34,468 nucleotides of DNA, from NCBI GenBank assembly GCA_016788375.1, contig JAEUSI010000020.1, positions 1-34,468 of the forward strand. Direction: 5' to 3'. Under the pieces are notes generated by a model. The model searched no databases. It worked only from the letters and a program-made list of their open reading frames with translations, and had not been told where the DNA came from. A program made the position numbers and the translations under genes. Origin of the DNA: Ignavibacteria bacterium. Its GTDB lineage: Bacteria > Bacteroidota > Ignavibacteria > Tepidaquicellales > Tepidaquicellaceae. Below are positions 27,108 to 34,468 of the stretch, piece by piece. How positions within the stretch are numbered: position 1 is the stretch's first letter; every line of letters begins with the position of its first letter.

Positions 27108-27689
27108 TTATTTCTTAAAATCAATTTTATCGCCTTCCTTAATTCCGTATCTGTCCGTATATCCGCCGGCTACTTCTACTACATATTTAGCGGGTTTTTC
27201 CGAAGGCAGGGATTTTTCGGAAAAAGGCACTGTGCTTCTGTAAATTTTTATTATTTCTTTCTTCGAATTAACATAAATAATATCAAGAGGAATTATTGTA
27301 TTCTTCATCCAGAAAGACTGCGGCTCTTCTTCCTGAAAAATAAAAAGCATCCCCCTGCTGTCATCCATCGATTTTCTGTACATAAGACCCTGCATCCTTT
27401 CTTCATCGTTTTCGGCAATTTCCACATCGATTTTCTTTATCTGCGCTTTGCCGTCATTCTTCATAAACTCAAGTTCTCCTTCCTTGACAAACGGCGGCTC
27501 TTTTACGTTCTTTATTCTCTCACGCGGATCAGTAACTACCGGATTCTTTACAACTGTTTTTTCATTTCCGAAAAATTCAGAATATGTAAAATAACCTCCG
27601 GCAATTATTATTACCGCTATCAGTAAATACTTCGCATTGAATGCCGGTTTGCCGGGAGTTTCGTTTTTCTTAACAGTCTTGTTTTTCAA
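27108..27689 (-). CDS. DUF192 family protein, membrane-anchored
   Basis: This 193-residue protein has an N-terminal basic stretch, one membrane helix (about 20-39, NAKYLLIAVIIIAGGYFTYS) and a periplasm-facing DUF192 domain (PF02643) from about 75. Landmarks are VEIAENDEERMQGLMYRKSMDDSRGMLFIFQEEEPQSFWMKNTIIPLDIIYVN and the closing YVVEVAGGYTDRYGIKEGDKI. The family's function is not established. The start is TTG placed directly after the TAA of the aminotransferase gene with no spacer, so translation is probably coupled; the first ATG in frame would cut into the domain. It is the last gene of the unit that begins with the SixA-type gene. Confidence 0.88.
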   Translation of the reverse strand: MKNKTVKKNETPGKPAFNAKYLLIAVIIIAGGYFTYSEFFGNEKTVVKNPVVTDPRERIKNVKEPPFVKEGELEFMKNDGKAQIKKIDVEIAENDEERMQGLMYRKSMDDSRGMLFIFQEEEPQSFWMKNTIIPLDIIYVNSKKEIIKIYRSTVPFSEKSLPSEKPAKYVVEVAGGYTDRYGIKEGDKIDFKK

Positions 27690-28760
27690 TTAAGACGGCT
27701 GTTTATTTATAAATTCTTTTATGGATTCAATCAGATATTTATTCTGCTCTTTTGTTCCGAGCGTTATTCTTGTCTCGGTTTTAAATGCTTCTTCGTCGAG
27801 AAATTTTATCAGCAGATTTCTTTCTTTGAGAAATTTATCCAGATCTTTTCTGATATTGGCAGGCATATCCACAAGCATGAAATTTGCAAATGACTTATAT
27901 GCCGTAAATCCTCCCATTGCTGAAAATTCCTTATAAAACATTTCCTTGTCTTCCTGCATCATCTTAGTAACCCGCTGATAATATTCCGTGTCATCAAGCG
28001 CTATCATTGCTAGATTCTCCGAAATAAGATTGTACCCGAGATATCTTGTCGTAAATCCTTTCAGCTCTTCGAGATTATTTCCGGCAAAGCTGAATCCTAT
28101 TCTGCTGCCTGCAAGCGCAAAGTATTTTGAAAATGTCCTGCAGATTATAAGATTGGGAAATTCATCTATATAAGGTTTCACATAACTGTTGTCCGTCGAT
28201 CCGAATCCCCAGTATGCCTCGTCTATCATTACAATTGCTCCCCTGCAAGCATCAAGAAATCTGTGCAGCTCTTCTTTTGTAATCCTGTTTCCGGTCGGAT
28301 TATTCGGCGATGCTATTACAACCACTCTCGGCCTCTCACGCTCGTATATCTCTATCATTTTATCCACATCATAAAGATATGAATCAACTCCGTCAAATTT
28401 TCCCTTTCTCATCGGATATTCCACGTTAAATCCTCCGACTTCATATGCAACTTTCTTGTAATACCACCATGCTTCTTTCGGTATCAGAACTTTATCGCCT
28501 CTCACTATATACCTGTGTATCAGCTGCTTTAATATGTCCTCGCTTCCGTATGAAAGTATTACCTGATTTTCCTTAAATCCGAAATCCTTTGCTATACGTT
28601 CCGAAAGCTTTGATTTTACTCCCCGCGCAAAGTCCCTTGAATACCAGGACAGATCATCAATCTTTACTGTTTTTAAATATTCGTAACATTTCGGAGAAGG
28701 TCCATACTGAGATTCGTTTCTGTCAAGGTACTGTATTGTATTAAATTTTTTCTCTGACAT
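27690..28760 (-). CDS. HisC-like PLP-dependent aminotransferase
   Basis: This 356-residue class I/II (fold type I) aminotransferase is closest in pattern to histidinol-phosphate aminotransferase, the step that makes histidinol phosphate with glutamate as donor. Visible landmarks are DRNESQYGPSP, SPNNPTG (151-157), the PLP-binding Asp180 in IDEAY, Lys212 in RTFSKYFALAGSRIGF, and the carboxylate-binding Arg near TRITLGT. The length is normal. No other histidine gene is nearby, so it may instead act on aromatic or other amino acids. ATG at 28760 is used, 47 bases after the enoyl-CoA hydratase-like gene. Confidence 0.85.
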   Translation of the reverse strand: MSEKKFNTIQYLDRNESQYGPSPKCYEYLKTVKIDDLSWYSRDFARGVKSKLSERIAKDFGFKENQVILSYGSEDILKQLIHRYIVRGDKVLIPKEAWWYYKKVAYEVGGFNVEYPMRKGKFDGVDSYLYDVDKMIEIYERERPRVVVIASPNNPTGNRITKEELHRFLDACRGAIVMIDEAYWGFGSTDNSYVKPYIDEFPNLIICRTFSKYFALAGSRIGFSFAGNNLEELKGFTTRYLGYNLISENLAMIALDDTEYYQRVTKMMQEDKEMFYKEFSAMGGFTAYKSFANFMLVDMPANIRKDLDKFLKERNLLIKFLDEEAFKTETRITLGTKEQNKYLIESIKEFINKQPS

Positions 28761-28807
28761 GATATTGTTTTATTTGATTTTTCCTTAATTGTTTTTATGA
28801 AAAAATA

Positions 28808-29578
28808 TTATTTCTTGTTCTTCGACAAAAAATTCATCACTCCGTGCTTGCATTCCTGCGTCATTCTTGTTATTGCATTCATGTTTACAGCATATTCAAG
28901 CGCAGATTCAAAGCTCATGGAAGTTACATTTCTGAACATTTCCTTTGTCAGTGATACTGAGCTAGACGGAAGTCTGTTAATCTCGCTGCATAAATTCATT
29001 GTAAATCCTTCAAGCTCATCACTTTCAGTACAGTAATTTGCAAAGCCGATTTTATACGCCTCTTCGCCTGTAATGAATTTTGATGAAATAAGTAAATCCT
29101 TTGCATGAGTTTCAGATACTCTTTTTAAAAGAAATATCATTACAATTGCAGGTATGAATCCGATCTTTACTTCAGTATAACCGAGCTGGGCTTTTCTGCC
29201 GGTAACTATGTAATCGCAGGCGCTTGCAATTCCGCAGCCGCCGGCAAGAGCATAACCGTCAATCATTGCTATTACGGGCTTGCTGCAGTTGTATATCGAA
29301 AGCAGCAGCTCTTTGAATTTTCTTGAATCTTCCTTGTTCTGTAAAATGTCATATTCGGATATTTTCTGGAGATAATCGAGATACAGTCCGGAGCAGAAAT
29401 TTCCTCCCGAACCTGTAAGAAGTATGCTTTTTACTTTATCATCTGAAGAATAATTTATAAATGCTTCGGTAAGTCCGGTAATCATTTCCTCGTCGAGCGA
29501 ATTTCTTTTTTCCGGACGGTTCAGAGTAATTTTCCTGGTTTCTCCGATATCTTCAGTAAGTATTTTTATGCTGTCCAT
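28808..29578 (-). CDS. Enoyl-CoA hydratase/isomerase family protein
   Basis: This 256-residue crotonase-fold protein acts on an acyl-CoA thioester. The oxyanion hole is formed by NFCSGLYLDYL (about 60-70) and YALAGGCGIASACDY (109-123). The second catalytic Glu (E136, YTEVKIGFIPAIV) is present. The position of the first catalytic Glu of mitochondrial-type hydratases (GGGCEL) is Gly116 here, as in several methylglutaconyl-CoA hydratase-like (LiuC-type) and isomerase members. It could be a hydratase of that kind in leucine or fatty-acid breakdown, but no partner gene is adjacent. ATG at 29578 lies 9 bases after the ABC ATPase stop. Confidence 0.88.
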   Translation of the reverse strand: MDSIKILTEDIGETRKITLNRPEKRNSLDEEMITGLTEAFINYSSDDKVKSILLTGSGGNFCSGLYLDYLQKISEYDILQNKEDSRKFKELLLSIYNCSKPVIAMIDGYALAGGCGIASACDYIVTGRKAQLGYTEVKIGFIPAIVMIFLLKRVSETHAKDLLISSKFITGEEAYKIGFANYCTESDELEGFTMNLCSEINRLPSSSVSLTKEMFRNVTSMSFESALEYAVNMNAITRMTQECKHGVMNFLSKNKK

Positions 29579-29587
29579 TTTCCTGTC

Positions 29588-30421
29588 TCAGATTTTGTTT
29601 TGTATTGAATAGTTAATTAGATAATTACTGTCATAACTTACTATTTTTGAATCTATAAGAAAATGCTCTTTTATTGTGTCTTCAGTAATTACTTTCTCTG
29701 ATTCGGAATATTTTACCAGTTTACCTTCGGAAATCAGCAGTGATTTGTCCGTAAAGTTGAGAGCAAGGCTCAGATCATGTATGACAATTACTATGGTCAG
29801 ACCCCTTTTGTTCAGTTTTCCGAGTACGCTGAATATTTCAAGCTGATAATTTACATCAAGATATGTAAGTGGCTCGTCAATAATCAGTATTTTCCCGGAC
29901 AGTTCATTCTGAATGTCAAGCTGTATCAGTCCGAGTGTCAGCAGCACTTTCTGCTTTTCACCTCCTGAAAGCCTGTAAAAATTTTTATCAGCAATTTTTT
30001 CTGTTCCCGTTTCATTTATACAGTGAGAAACTATTTCATTGTCTTCAACCGAATAATTAAAGTCCGTAAACTTTTTATGAGAGTATCTCCCGAGATGCAG
30101 AAACTCTCTTACCGTAAGATCTTCGTTTAATATTCCCGCAGACTGCGGAAGGTAGGACAGCGATCTGGAAAATTCCTTTCTGTCCGCAGAGCTGATTTCA
30201 TTTCCCCTGAAAAAGATTTTTCCCGAATATCCTTCGAGAATTTTTGAAAACAGCTTTACAACTGTGGATTTTCCGGATCCGTTTTTCCCGATAATGGAAA
30301 TAAAATCGCCTTCGTAAATTTTAAATGAAAGATTCTTTACTGAAAAGTTTTCTTCGGAGTATCCGTCTTCTGTGCCTTTGTATGAAAAACAAACATTTTC
30401 AAGATTCAATAATTCCTTCAA
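29588..30421 (-). CDS. ABC transporter ATP-binding protein (FecE/BtuD-like)
   Basis: This 277-residue ATPase has all the motifs: Walker A GKNGSGKS (45-52), Q-loop LPQS, signature LSGGE (151-155), Walker B ILIIDEP (178-184) and H-loop His215. The order VREFLHLGRYSH and TYLDVNYQLEIFSVL are typical of iron-siderophore/heme/cobalamin importers (type II). No permease or binding-protein gene is in the window, so it is an orphan ATPase here. The start is TTG, overlapping the SixA-type stop by four bases (TTGA), which suggests translational coupling. Confidence 0.88.
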   Translation of the reverse strand: MKELLNLENVCFSYKGTEDGYSEENFSVKNLSFKIYEGDFISIIGKNGSGKSTVVKLFSKILEGYSGKIFFRGNEISSADRKEFSRSLSYLPQSAGILNEDLTVREFLHLGRYSHKKFTDFNYSVEDNEIVSHCINETGTEKIADKNFYRLSGGEKQKVLLTLGLIQLDIQNELSGKILIIDEPLTYLDVNYQLEIFSVLGKLNKRGLTIVIVIHDLSLALNFTDKSLLISEGKLVKYSESEKVITEDTIKEHFLIDSKIVSYDSNYLINYSIQNKI

Positions 30422-30909
30422 AATACAAATTCCCGGATTTTAGGGTTATAATACCATTTGAATTCGCCGGTATCCTTTAAATTATTGTATTCAATCAGAC
30501 ATACACCGCACTTTCCGAATTCAAAATTCAGCGACCTTCTGCCTGTTAAATACTTTACCAGATAACTCATCTTCGGCTCATGTCCCACAAATGCAGCAGA
30601 ACCGCTTATATCAGCTGCATTCATTAAATTCTGAAATGAAGAAACGGGGGATTCGTTCAATAATTCTTCGGCAGCAATAACCTGACCTTTGAATTTTAAT
30701 CTTACTGCAAAAATTTCCGCTGTCTGAACTGCTCTTACAAGAGGACTTGTATAAATAATTTCCGTCCGGCTGAAATGTTCTTTAAGTTTTTCAGCGCACT
30801 TAATTGCTGATTTTCTGCCTCCCGGAGTAATGAATCTGTATTCATCGGGTAACACTCTGTCTGAATATATATCAGCTGCTTCAGCATGTCGTATCAGAAA
30901 TATTTTCAT
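30418..30909 (-). CDS. SixA-type histidine phosphatase
   Basis: This 163-residue protein is of the histidine phosphatase superfamily. The phosphohistidine-forming LIRHAEA has Arg7 and His8. Arg59 lies in YTSPLVRAVQTAEIF, and the second catalytic His110 in VGHEP. The pattern TPGGRKSAIKCAEKLKE and VGHEPKMSYLVKYLTG fit the SixA group (phosphohistidine phosphatase of signalling proteins or PTS NPr) better than phosphoglycerate mutase or CobC. It starts at ATG 30909, 53 bases after PreT, and begins the coupled unit running to the DUF192 gene. Confidence 0.88.
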   Translation of the reverse strand: MKIFLIRHAEAADIYSDRVLPDEYRFITPGGRKSAIKCAEKLKEHFSRTEIIYTSPLVRAVQTAEIFAVRLKFKGQVIAAEELLNESPVSSFQNLMNAADISGSAAFVGHEPKMSYLVKYLTGRRSLNFEFGKCGVCLIEYNNLKDTGEFKWYYNPKIREFVF

Positions 30910-30962
30910 TTACTGTTTATACATTTTTTCTGTTTCACTGAAATAAGTAAAATTAAATCTGA

Positions 30963-32291
30963 TCACAGGCTGTTCAGATACTGATCAATTCCCCTTGCGG
31001 CTTTTTTGGCATCTGCCGCAGCGTTCACTACTTCCTTGCCGCCGCTTACTATATCACCTGCGGAAAAATATTTTGGATTTGAAGTCTGAAATGTTTTGCC
31101 GCTGACGGATATTCTGCCCTTTTCATCAAGCTTCATTCCGGATATGTTCATCAGTATGTCTTTCTGTTTAATCTGTCCGGTTGCAATAATTACCATATCG
31201 CACGGCTCGGTAAATTCCGAACCTTTAATAAATTCGATTTTCCCTCCGTATGATTTTGTTCTGATAAACTTTACGCCTTCTGCTTTTCCGTTCCCGGTGA
31301 TTTCAACCGGAGATACATTAAACATTCCTTTTACACCTACGCTCTTTGCAAGATCATACTCAAATTCATACGCTCCTTTTTCTCCGACAGATCTTCTGTA
31401 AGCAAGGATAACTGTTTCTGCTCCCATTCTTGAAGACTCCGACGCGGCATCCATTGCCGTATTTCCGCCTCCGAGCACTATCACCTTTCTCCCGACATTT
31501 ATCCTGTGCTGCCTGAGTTTTAATAATTCTATAAACTCAACAGCTCCAATGCAGTTTTCCAGATTCTCTCCTTTAATGTTCAGTGTGTCAGTTTTTCCGA
31601 GCCCTATTCCGATGAAAACTGCATCAAATTCTGTTTCAAGTTTTTTGAAATCTTCTGCAGTTGTGATAAAGGAATTGTATTTTACTTTATATCCGAATTG
31701 ATTCTGCAGATAATCCATCTCATCTAATACTTCCTCGTTTGTGATTTTATATGGCGCAACGCCGTGAACAGTAAGTCCCGATGGTTTTGCCTTTGCTTCG
31801 AATATTTCAACGTCATAACCGAGCATCCTTAATTCACAGGCGCAGGAAATTCCCGCAGGTCCGGCTCCGATTATCGCGACTTTCTTACCGTTTGATTTTC
31901 CTGTAATGAAAAGTTTTTTGTTCTCTTTTATTGCAGAAGAAGTTGCGAAACTCTGAAGTCTTCCGATTTCAATCGGCTTTACATCCTGAAGATTATACAC
32001 GCATGCTCCTTCGCATAATACATCCGTCGGACAGACTTTTCCGCATGCATATCCGAAATAATTTGAATCATAAATAGTCTTTGCCGATCCGGTTATGTTT
32101 CCGGAATTAATCTGTCTTATAAAAAGCGGAATGTCAATTCCCGTAGGACAGGCTTTTATACACGGCGCGTCATAACAGAACAGACATCGGGAGCTTTCAT
32201 AATACGCCTGTGTACTGTTCATCAGCGGCTTTATCTGTTCGAAATTTTTTTCGAATTCTGAATCTGAAGTGGGTTTTTTATATTCTGACAT
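30963..32291 (-). CDS. preT: NAD(P)-dependent dihydropyrimidine dehydrogenase subunit PreT-like
   Basis: This 442-residue Fe-S flavoprotein is of the glutamate synthase small-subunit superfamily. The N-terminal domain has two four-Cys groups, C36/C39/C44/C48 (CLFCYDAPCIKACPTG) and C83/C87/C93/C97. The FAD site is GAGPAG (142-147). The NAD(P)H site VLGGGNTAMDAA is near 265, and the C-terminal GDIVSGGKEVVNAAADAK closes the FAD domain. PreT supplies electrons to PreA for reduction of uracil and thymine to dihydropyrimidines. PreA is not in the window. The neighbouring nitrilase resembles beta-ureidopropionase, which supports pyrimidine breakdown. A GltD-like role in another oxidoreductase is the main alternative. 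Confidence 0.8.
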   Translation of the reverse strand: MSEYKKPTSDSEFEKNFEQIKPLMNSTQAYYESSRCLFCYDAPCIKACPTGIDIPLFIRQINSGNITGSAKTIYDSNYFGYACGKVCPTDVLCEGACVYNLQDVKPIEIGRLQSFATSSAIKENKKLFITGKSNGKKVAIIGAGPAGISCACELRMLGYDVEIFEAKAKPSGLTVHGVAPYKITNEEVLDEMDYLQNQFGYKVKYNSFITTAEDFKKLETEFDAVFIGIGLGKTDTLNIKGENLENCIGAVEFIELLKLRQHRINVGRKVIVLGGGNTAMDAASESSRMGAETVILAYRRSVGEKGAYEFEYDLAKSVGVKGMFNVSPVEITGNGKAEGVKFIRTKSYGGKIEFIKGSEFTEPCDMVIIATGQIKQKDILMNISGMKLDEKGRISVSGKTFQTSNPKYFSAGDIVSGGKEVVNAAADAKKAARGIDQYLNSL

Positions 32292-32351
32292 TAAATAAGA
32301 AAAGTTAATAAAATCCGTTGATACTTAATCGATTGAAATATTCTTCATTCC

Positions 32352-33218
32352 TTAAAGCTCGGTAATTTTATTGTAAGTCTCAGGTCTCCTGTCCCTGAAA
32401 AACTGCCATGTAGATCTGACTTCTGCTATCATGTCAAGATCAAATTCTGCAACAAGAAGCTCGTCATTGTCTTCAGATGCCTGAGCAAATATCTGTCCGC
32501 GCGGATCAACGAAGTAAGAAGATCCGTAAAACTTTCCGAGATTCCACGGCTTTTCAGTTCCTACACGGTTAATGCATCCCATAAAGTAACCGTTTGCAGC
32601 TGCATGCGCCGGCTGTTCGAGTTTCCATAAATACTGTGATAATCCCGCAACTGTCGCTGAAGGATTATAAACTATCTCTGCCCCGTTAAGTCCGAGTATT
32701 CTTGCGCCTTCCGGGAAATGCCTGTCATAACAAATGTATACTCCGATTTTACAATACTTCGTATCAAATACCGGATAGCCGAGATTACCCGGCTTGAAAA
32801 AAAACTTTTCCCAGAATCCCGAAGTATGAGGAATATGATTTTTTCTGTATTTGCCGAGATATGTTCCATCAGCATCCAGAACCGCAGCAGTATTGTACAA
32901 TACTCCTGCCTGCTCTTTTTCATATACCGGAACAATGATAACCATACTGTATTTCTTTGCATATTCCTGAAGTCTGTGAATTACAGGACCGGGTACTATT
33001 TCAGCCGATTCATACCAGTCCTTGTTTTGTCCAGGACAGAAATATGGCGTGTTGAAAATCTCCTGAAGACATAAAATCTGCACGCCTTTCTTACCTGCTT
33101 CTTCTATTAAAGGCAGATGTTTCTGTACCATTGCTTCTTTTATCTGTTCAATGCTGCCCTCTCCTTCTGACAGCGGCAGGCTCATTTGAATTAATCCTGA
33201 TCTGATTTTTCTCGGCAT
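32352..33218 (-). CDS. Nitrilase-superfamily amidohydrolase, beta-ureidopropionase-like
   Basis: This 288-residue cytoplasmic carbon-nitrogen hydrolase has catalytic triad Glu53 (CLQEIF), Lys126 (YRKNHIPH) and Cys163 (YICYDRHFPEGARILGLNGAEI). The segment NPSATVAGLSQYLWKLEQPAHAAANGYFMGCINRVG is characteristic of N-carbamoyl-beta-alanine amidohydrolase and related N-carbamoyl-D-amino-acid/putrescine amidases. The reaction would free beta-alanine or beta-aminoisobutyrate, ammonia and CO2 from the carbamoyl compound in reductive pyrimidine catabolism. It is 24 bases downstream of the subtilase gene and 60 upstream of preT. Putrescine amidase is the alternative. Confidence 0.88.
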   Translation of the reverse strand: MPRKIRSGLIQMSLPLSEGEGSIEQIKEAMVQKHLPLIEEAGKKGVQILCLQEIFNTPYFCPGQNKDWYESAEIVPGPVIHRLQEYAKKYSMVIIVPVYEKEQAGVLYNTAAVLDADGTYLGKYRKNHIPHTSGFWEKFFFKPGNLGYPVFDTKYCKIGVYICYDRHFPEGARILGLNGAEIVYNPSATVAGLSQYLWKLEQPAHAAANGYFMGCINRVGTEKPWNLGKFYGSSYFVDPRGQIFAQASEDNDELLVAEFDLDMIAEVRSTWQFFRDRRPETYNKITEL

Positions 33219-33242
33219 GTATTTTGAATTAATTTTATAATT

Positions 33243-34468
33243 TTATTTTAAATAAATCATTTTCTTTGTATCTGCTGTGATACCGTTTACATTCAGAGAA
33301 TAAAAATAAATTCCTCCCGATATGTTATCAGGAGTAAATTTCTGAATGTAAGTTCCTGCGTCTATATTTCCGCTGACTAATGATGAAATTTCCTTTCCGC
33401 TTATATCATAAATTTTCAGTTGCACAAATCCGGGTTTACTTAAACTGTACCTGATAGTTGTTCCGGGATTAAAAGGATTCGGATAATTCTGGGACAGCCG
33501 GTATTCCGCAGGAATGTTAATATCTAATCCCAGCGCTTTGTCTATCGCATACGATGCATTTACTGTTCCCCAGCCTTTAAGATTATCAGGAGATAAATTG
33601 TTGTCGGAAGTAGAAATCAGAATCTGTTTGATCTCCGCCGGTGTCAGCGTATTCTTTGCTGAAAGCAAAAGCGCGCAGACTCCCGCAACCATCGGACATG
33701 CAAGCGACGTACCCGTTGAGGAAGAAGAATATCCCGTGCTTCCGTTACCGGGTCTTGCCGCATAATTAAAACTTCCGAGAGCCATTACTTCAGGCTTGAT
33801 TCTTCCGTCAAATGTCGGACCTACCGATGAAAATGAAGATCTCTGTCTGTTTAAATTTACCGAGCCGACTGTAATGACATTAAATGCATCAGCCGGGGCA
33901 TTTAATGTATTGTGCGAATTATTAAATCCTTCGTTTCCTGCCGATATCACTACAACAATTCCTTTGCTTACAGCAAGGTCAGCTGCTCTGGTAATCAATG
34001 CCGTGTTTCCGTCCATTGACTGCCATGTATATGAAGTGTAAGGAGGTTCAAATGAAAGATAACCAAGCGAGCATGTTATAATGTCCGCGCCGAGACTGTC
34101 AGCCCATTCAGCGGCTGCAACCCAGTTATCTTCTTCGACAGGTGTTTCGCTGTTAGTGTTTTCTGTTTTTGCAAGAATGTATCTTGAGTCAAATGCAGGC
34201 GATACGAGAAATCCCGGATCATATCCGGCAATCAGCGATAAAGTAATCGTTCCGTGCGCTCCGTTACCGAGCCTTCCGTTTCCGTTCGCTACAATAGTAT
34301 CACCGTTTACAAAGTCAAAAGTTCTCAGTCCTTTTTCCCTGATCCTGTTAAAACATATATGATTAAGATTGTCAAAGCCCGCATCGAAAGAAGCTATTAA
34401 TACTCCTTCGCCGGTATATCCTCTGTTATGAACTTCAGGTACATTAATCAGTGAATCCTGCGCAAGAG
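33243..34468 (-). CDS. Subtilisin-like (S8) secreted protease with T9SS domain (5' end outside window)
   Basis: This exported serine protease is truncated at the right edge. The frame is open through the edge, and about 407 residues are visible with no start codon needed. The catalytic triad is complete in the visible part: Asp28 (LIASFDAGF), His71 (GNGAHGT) and Ser254 (GTSLACPM), with the oxyanion Asn in VISAGNEG (visible residue 178). The opening VPEVHNRGYTGEGVLIASFD is the usual start of the S8 catalytic domain, so only signal and propeptide are missing. The C-terminus is a T9SS type A sorting domain (YRLSQNYPNPFNPGTTI to KKMIYLK). An internal Met at visible residue 151 is not the true start. 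It shares an operon-like spacing with the nitrilase but has no functional link to it. Confidence 0.93.
   Translation of the reverse strand, partial: LAQDSLINVPEVHNRGYTGEGVLIASFDAGFDNLNHICFNRIREKGLRTFDFVNGDTIVANGNGRLGNGAHGTITLSLIAGYDPGFLVSPAFDSRYILAKTENTNSETPVEEDNWVAAAEWADSLGADIITCSLGYLSFEPPYTSYTWQSMDGNTALITRAADLAVSKGIVVVISAGNEGFNNSHNTLNAPADAFNVITVGSVNLNRQRSSFSSVGPTFDGRIKPEVMALGSFNYAARPGNGSTGYSSSSTGTSLACPMVAGVCALLLSAKNTLTPAEIKQILISTSDNNLSPDNLKGWGTVNASYAIDKALGLDINIPAEYRLSQNYPNPFNPGTTIRYSLSKPGFVQLKIYDISGKEISSLVSGNIDAGTYIQKFTPDNISGGIYFYSLNVNGITADTKKMIYLK

Noticed and set aside
27690-30909. A cobalamin-salvage cluster (CobC-like phosphatase, BtuD-like ATPase, CobD-like aminotransferase)
   Set aside because: The phosphatase matches SixA better than CobC, the aminotransferase active site (RTFSKYFALAGSRIGF) is HisC-like, and no BtuB/F/C or cobalamin riboswitch is visible.
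33243-34016. A complete short protease gene starting at the internal Met (ATG at 34016)
   Set aside because: The same frame stays open to the window edge and encodes the catalytic Asp and His, so the gene is a longer S8 protease and the Met is internal.
1-34468. CRISPR array, tRNA, rRNA, insertion sequence or phage remnant
   Set aside because: No regularly spaced direct repeats, tRNA-like cloverleaf, rRNA-conserved segment, transposase/integrase motif or terminal inverted repeats were seen on reading all gaps. A covariance-model scan would be needed to exclude small RNAs.

Overview
This window is a gene-dense, AT-rich bacterial chromosome segment, probably from the Ignavibacteria/Bacteroidota–Chlorobi side of the FCB group. 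The strongest clue is that five predicted secreted proteins end in the same C-terminal module, beginning QNYPNPFNPxTxI and ending KKMVLLK-like. This is the type A sorting domain of type IX secretion (T9SS) in the form typical of Ignavibacteria. Weak or absent Shine-Dalgarno sequences, several GTG/TTG starts, a TTG/TAnnTTTG-type promoter before secG, and DUF5683 and DUF4870 proteins fit the same group. I saw no rRNA, tRNA, CRISPR array, transposase, phage gene or integrase. No stretch longer than about 220 bases lacks a gene, and every larger gap was read.

Layout. (1) Positions 1-6408, + strand: a truncated arylsulfatase, an outer-membrane beta-barrel, a DUF502 membrane protein, a complete 769-residue arylsulfatase and a BASS/SBF-like carrier. 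Together they look like an organosulfate uptake and desulfation locus. (2) 6430-9510, - strand: GDP-L-fucose synthase, an aldehyde dehydrogenase and a DUF423 membrane protein. (3) 9630-13636: secG and a DUF5683 protein on +, meeting a large M16 zinc peptidase on -. (4) 13839-19103: a lipoprotein and a T9SS-sorted propeller-like protein on +; VOC, DUF4870 and HIT genes on -; then a T9SS-sorted endonuclease/exonuclease/phosphatase protein on +.

(5) 19198-25139, - strand: a three-gene unit of exported proteins. It holds two reprolysin-like zinc metalloproteases with T9SS domains, then a DNRLRE-domain protein that carries a dockerin-like calcium-loop pair where the others carry the sorting domain. 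(6) 25261-27101: an atypical SDR epimerase on - and a flavin reductase of the ferredoxin-NADP reductase fold on +. (7) 27108-30909, - strand: a tight unit of SixA-type phosphatase, ABC ATPase, enoyl-CoA hydratase-like protein, HisC-like aminotransferase and DUF192 protein. (8) 30963-34468, - strand: PreT-like Fe-S flavoprotein, beta-ureidopropionase-like nitrilase, and a T9SS-sorted subtilisin-like protease that runs off the right edge.

Taken together, the window mixes housekeeping genes (secG, fcl, HIT, SixA) with a large outward-facing protein-degrading and polymer-degrading output: three secreted proteases, a secreted EEP enzyme, a periplasmic M16 peptidase and two sulfatases. This suggests a heterotroph living on organic matter or detritus. 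No single gene is of an unrecognisable class. The most interesting points are the candidate sulfatase/transporter locus, the paired metalloproteases with a possible cysteine switch, the dockerin-for-CTD replacement, the shared DNA core in the sorting-domain genes, and the possibly leaderless secG transcript.
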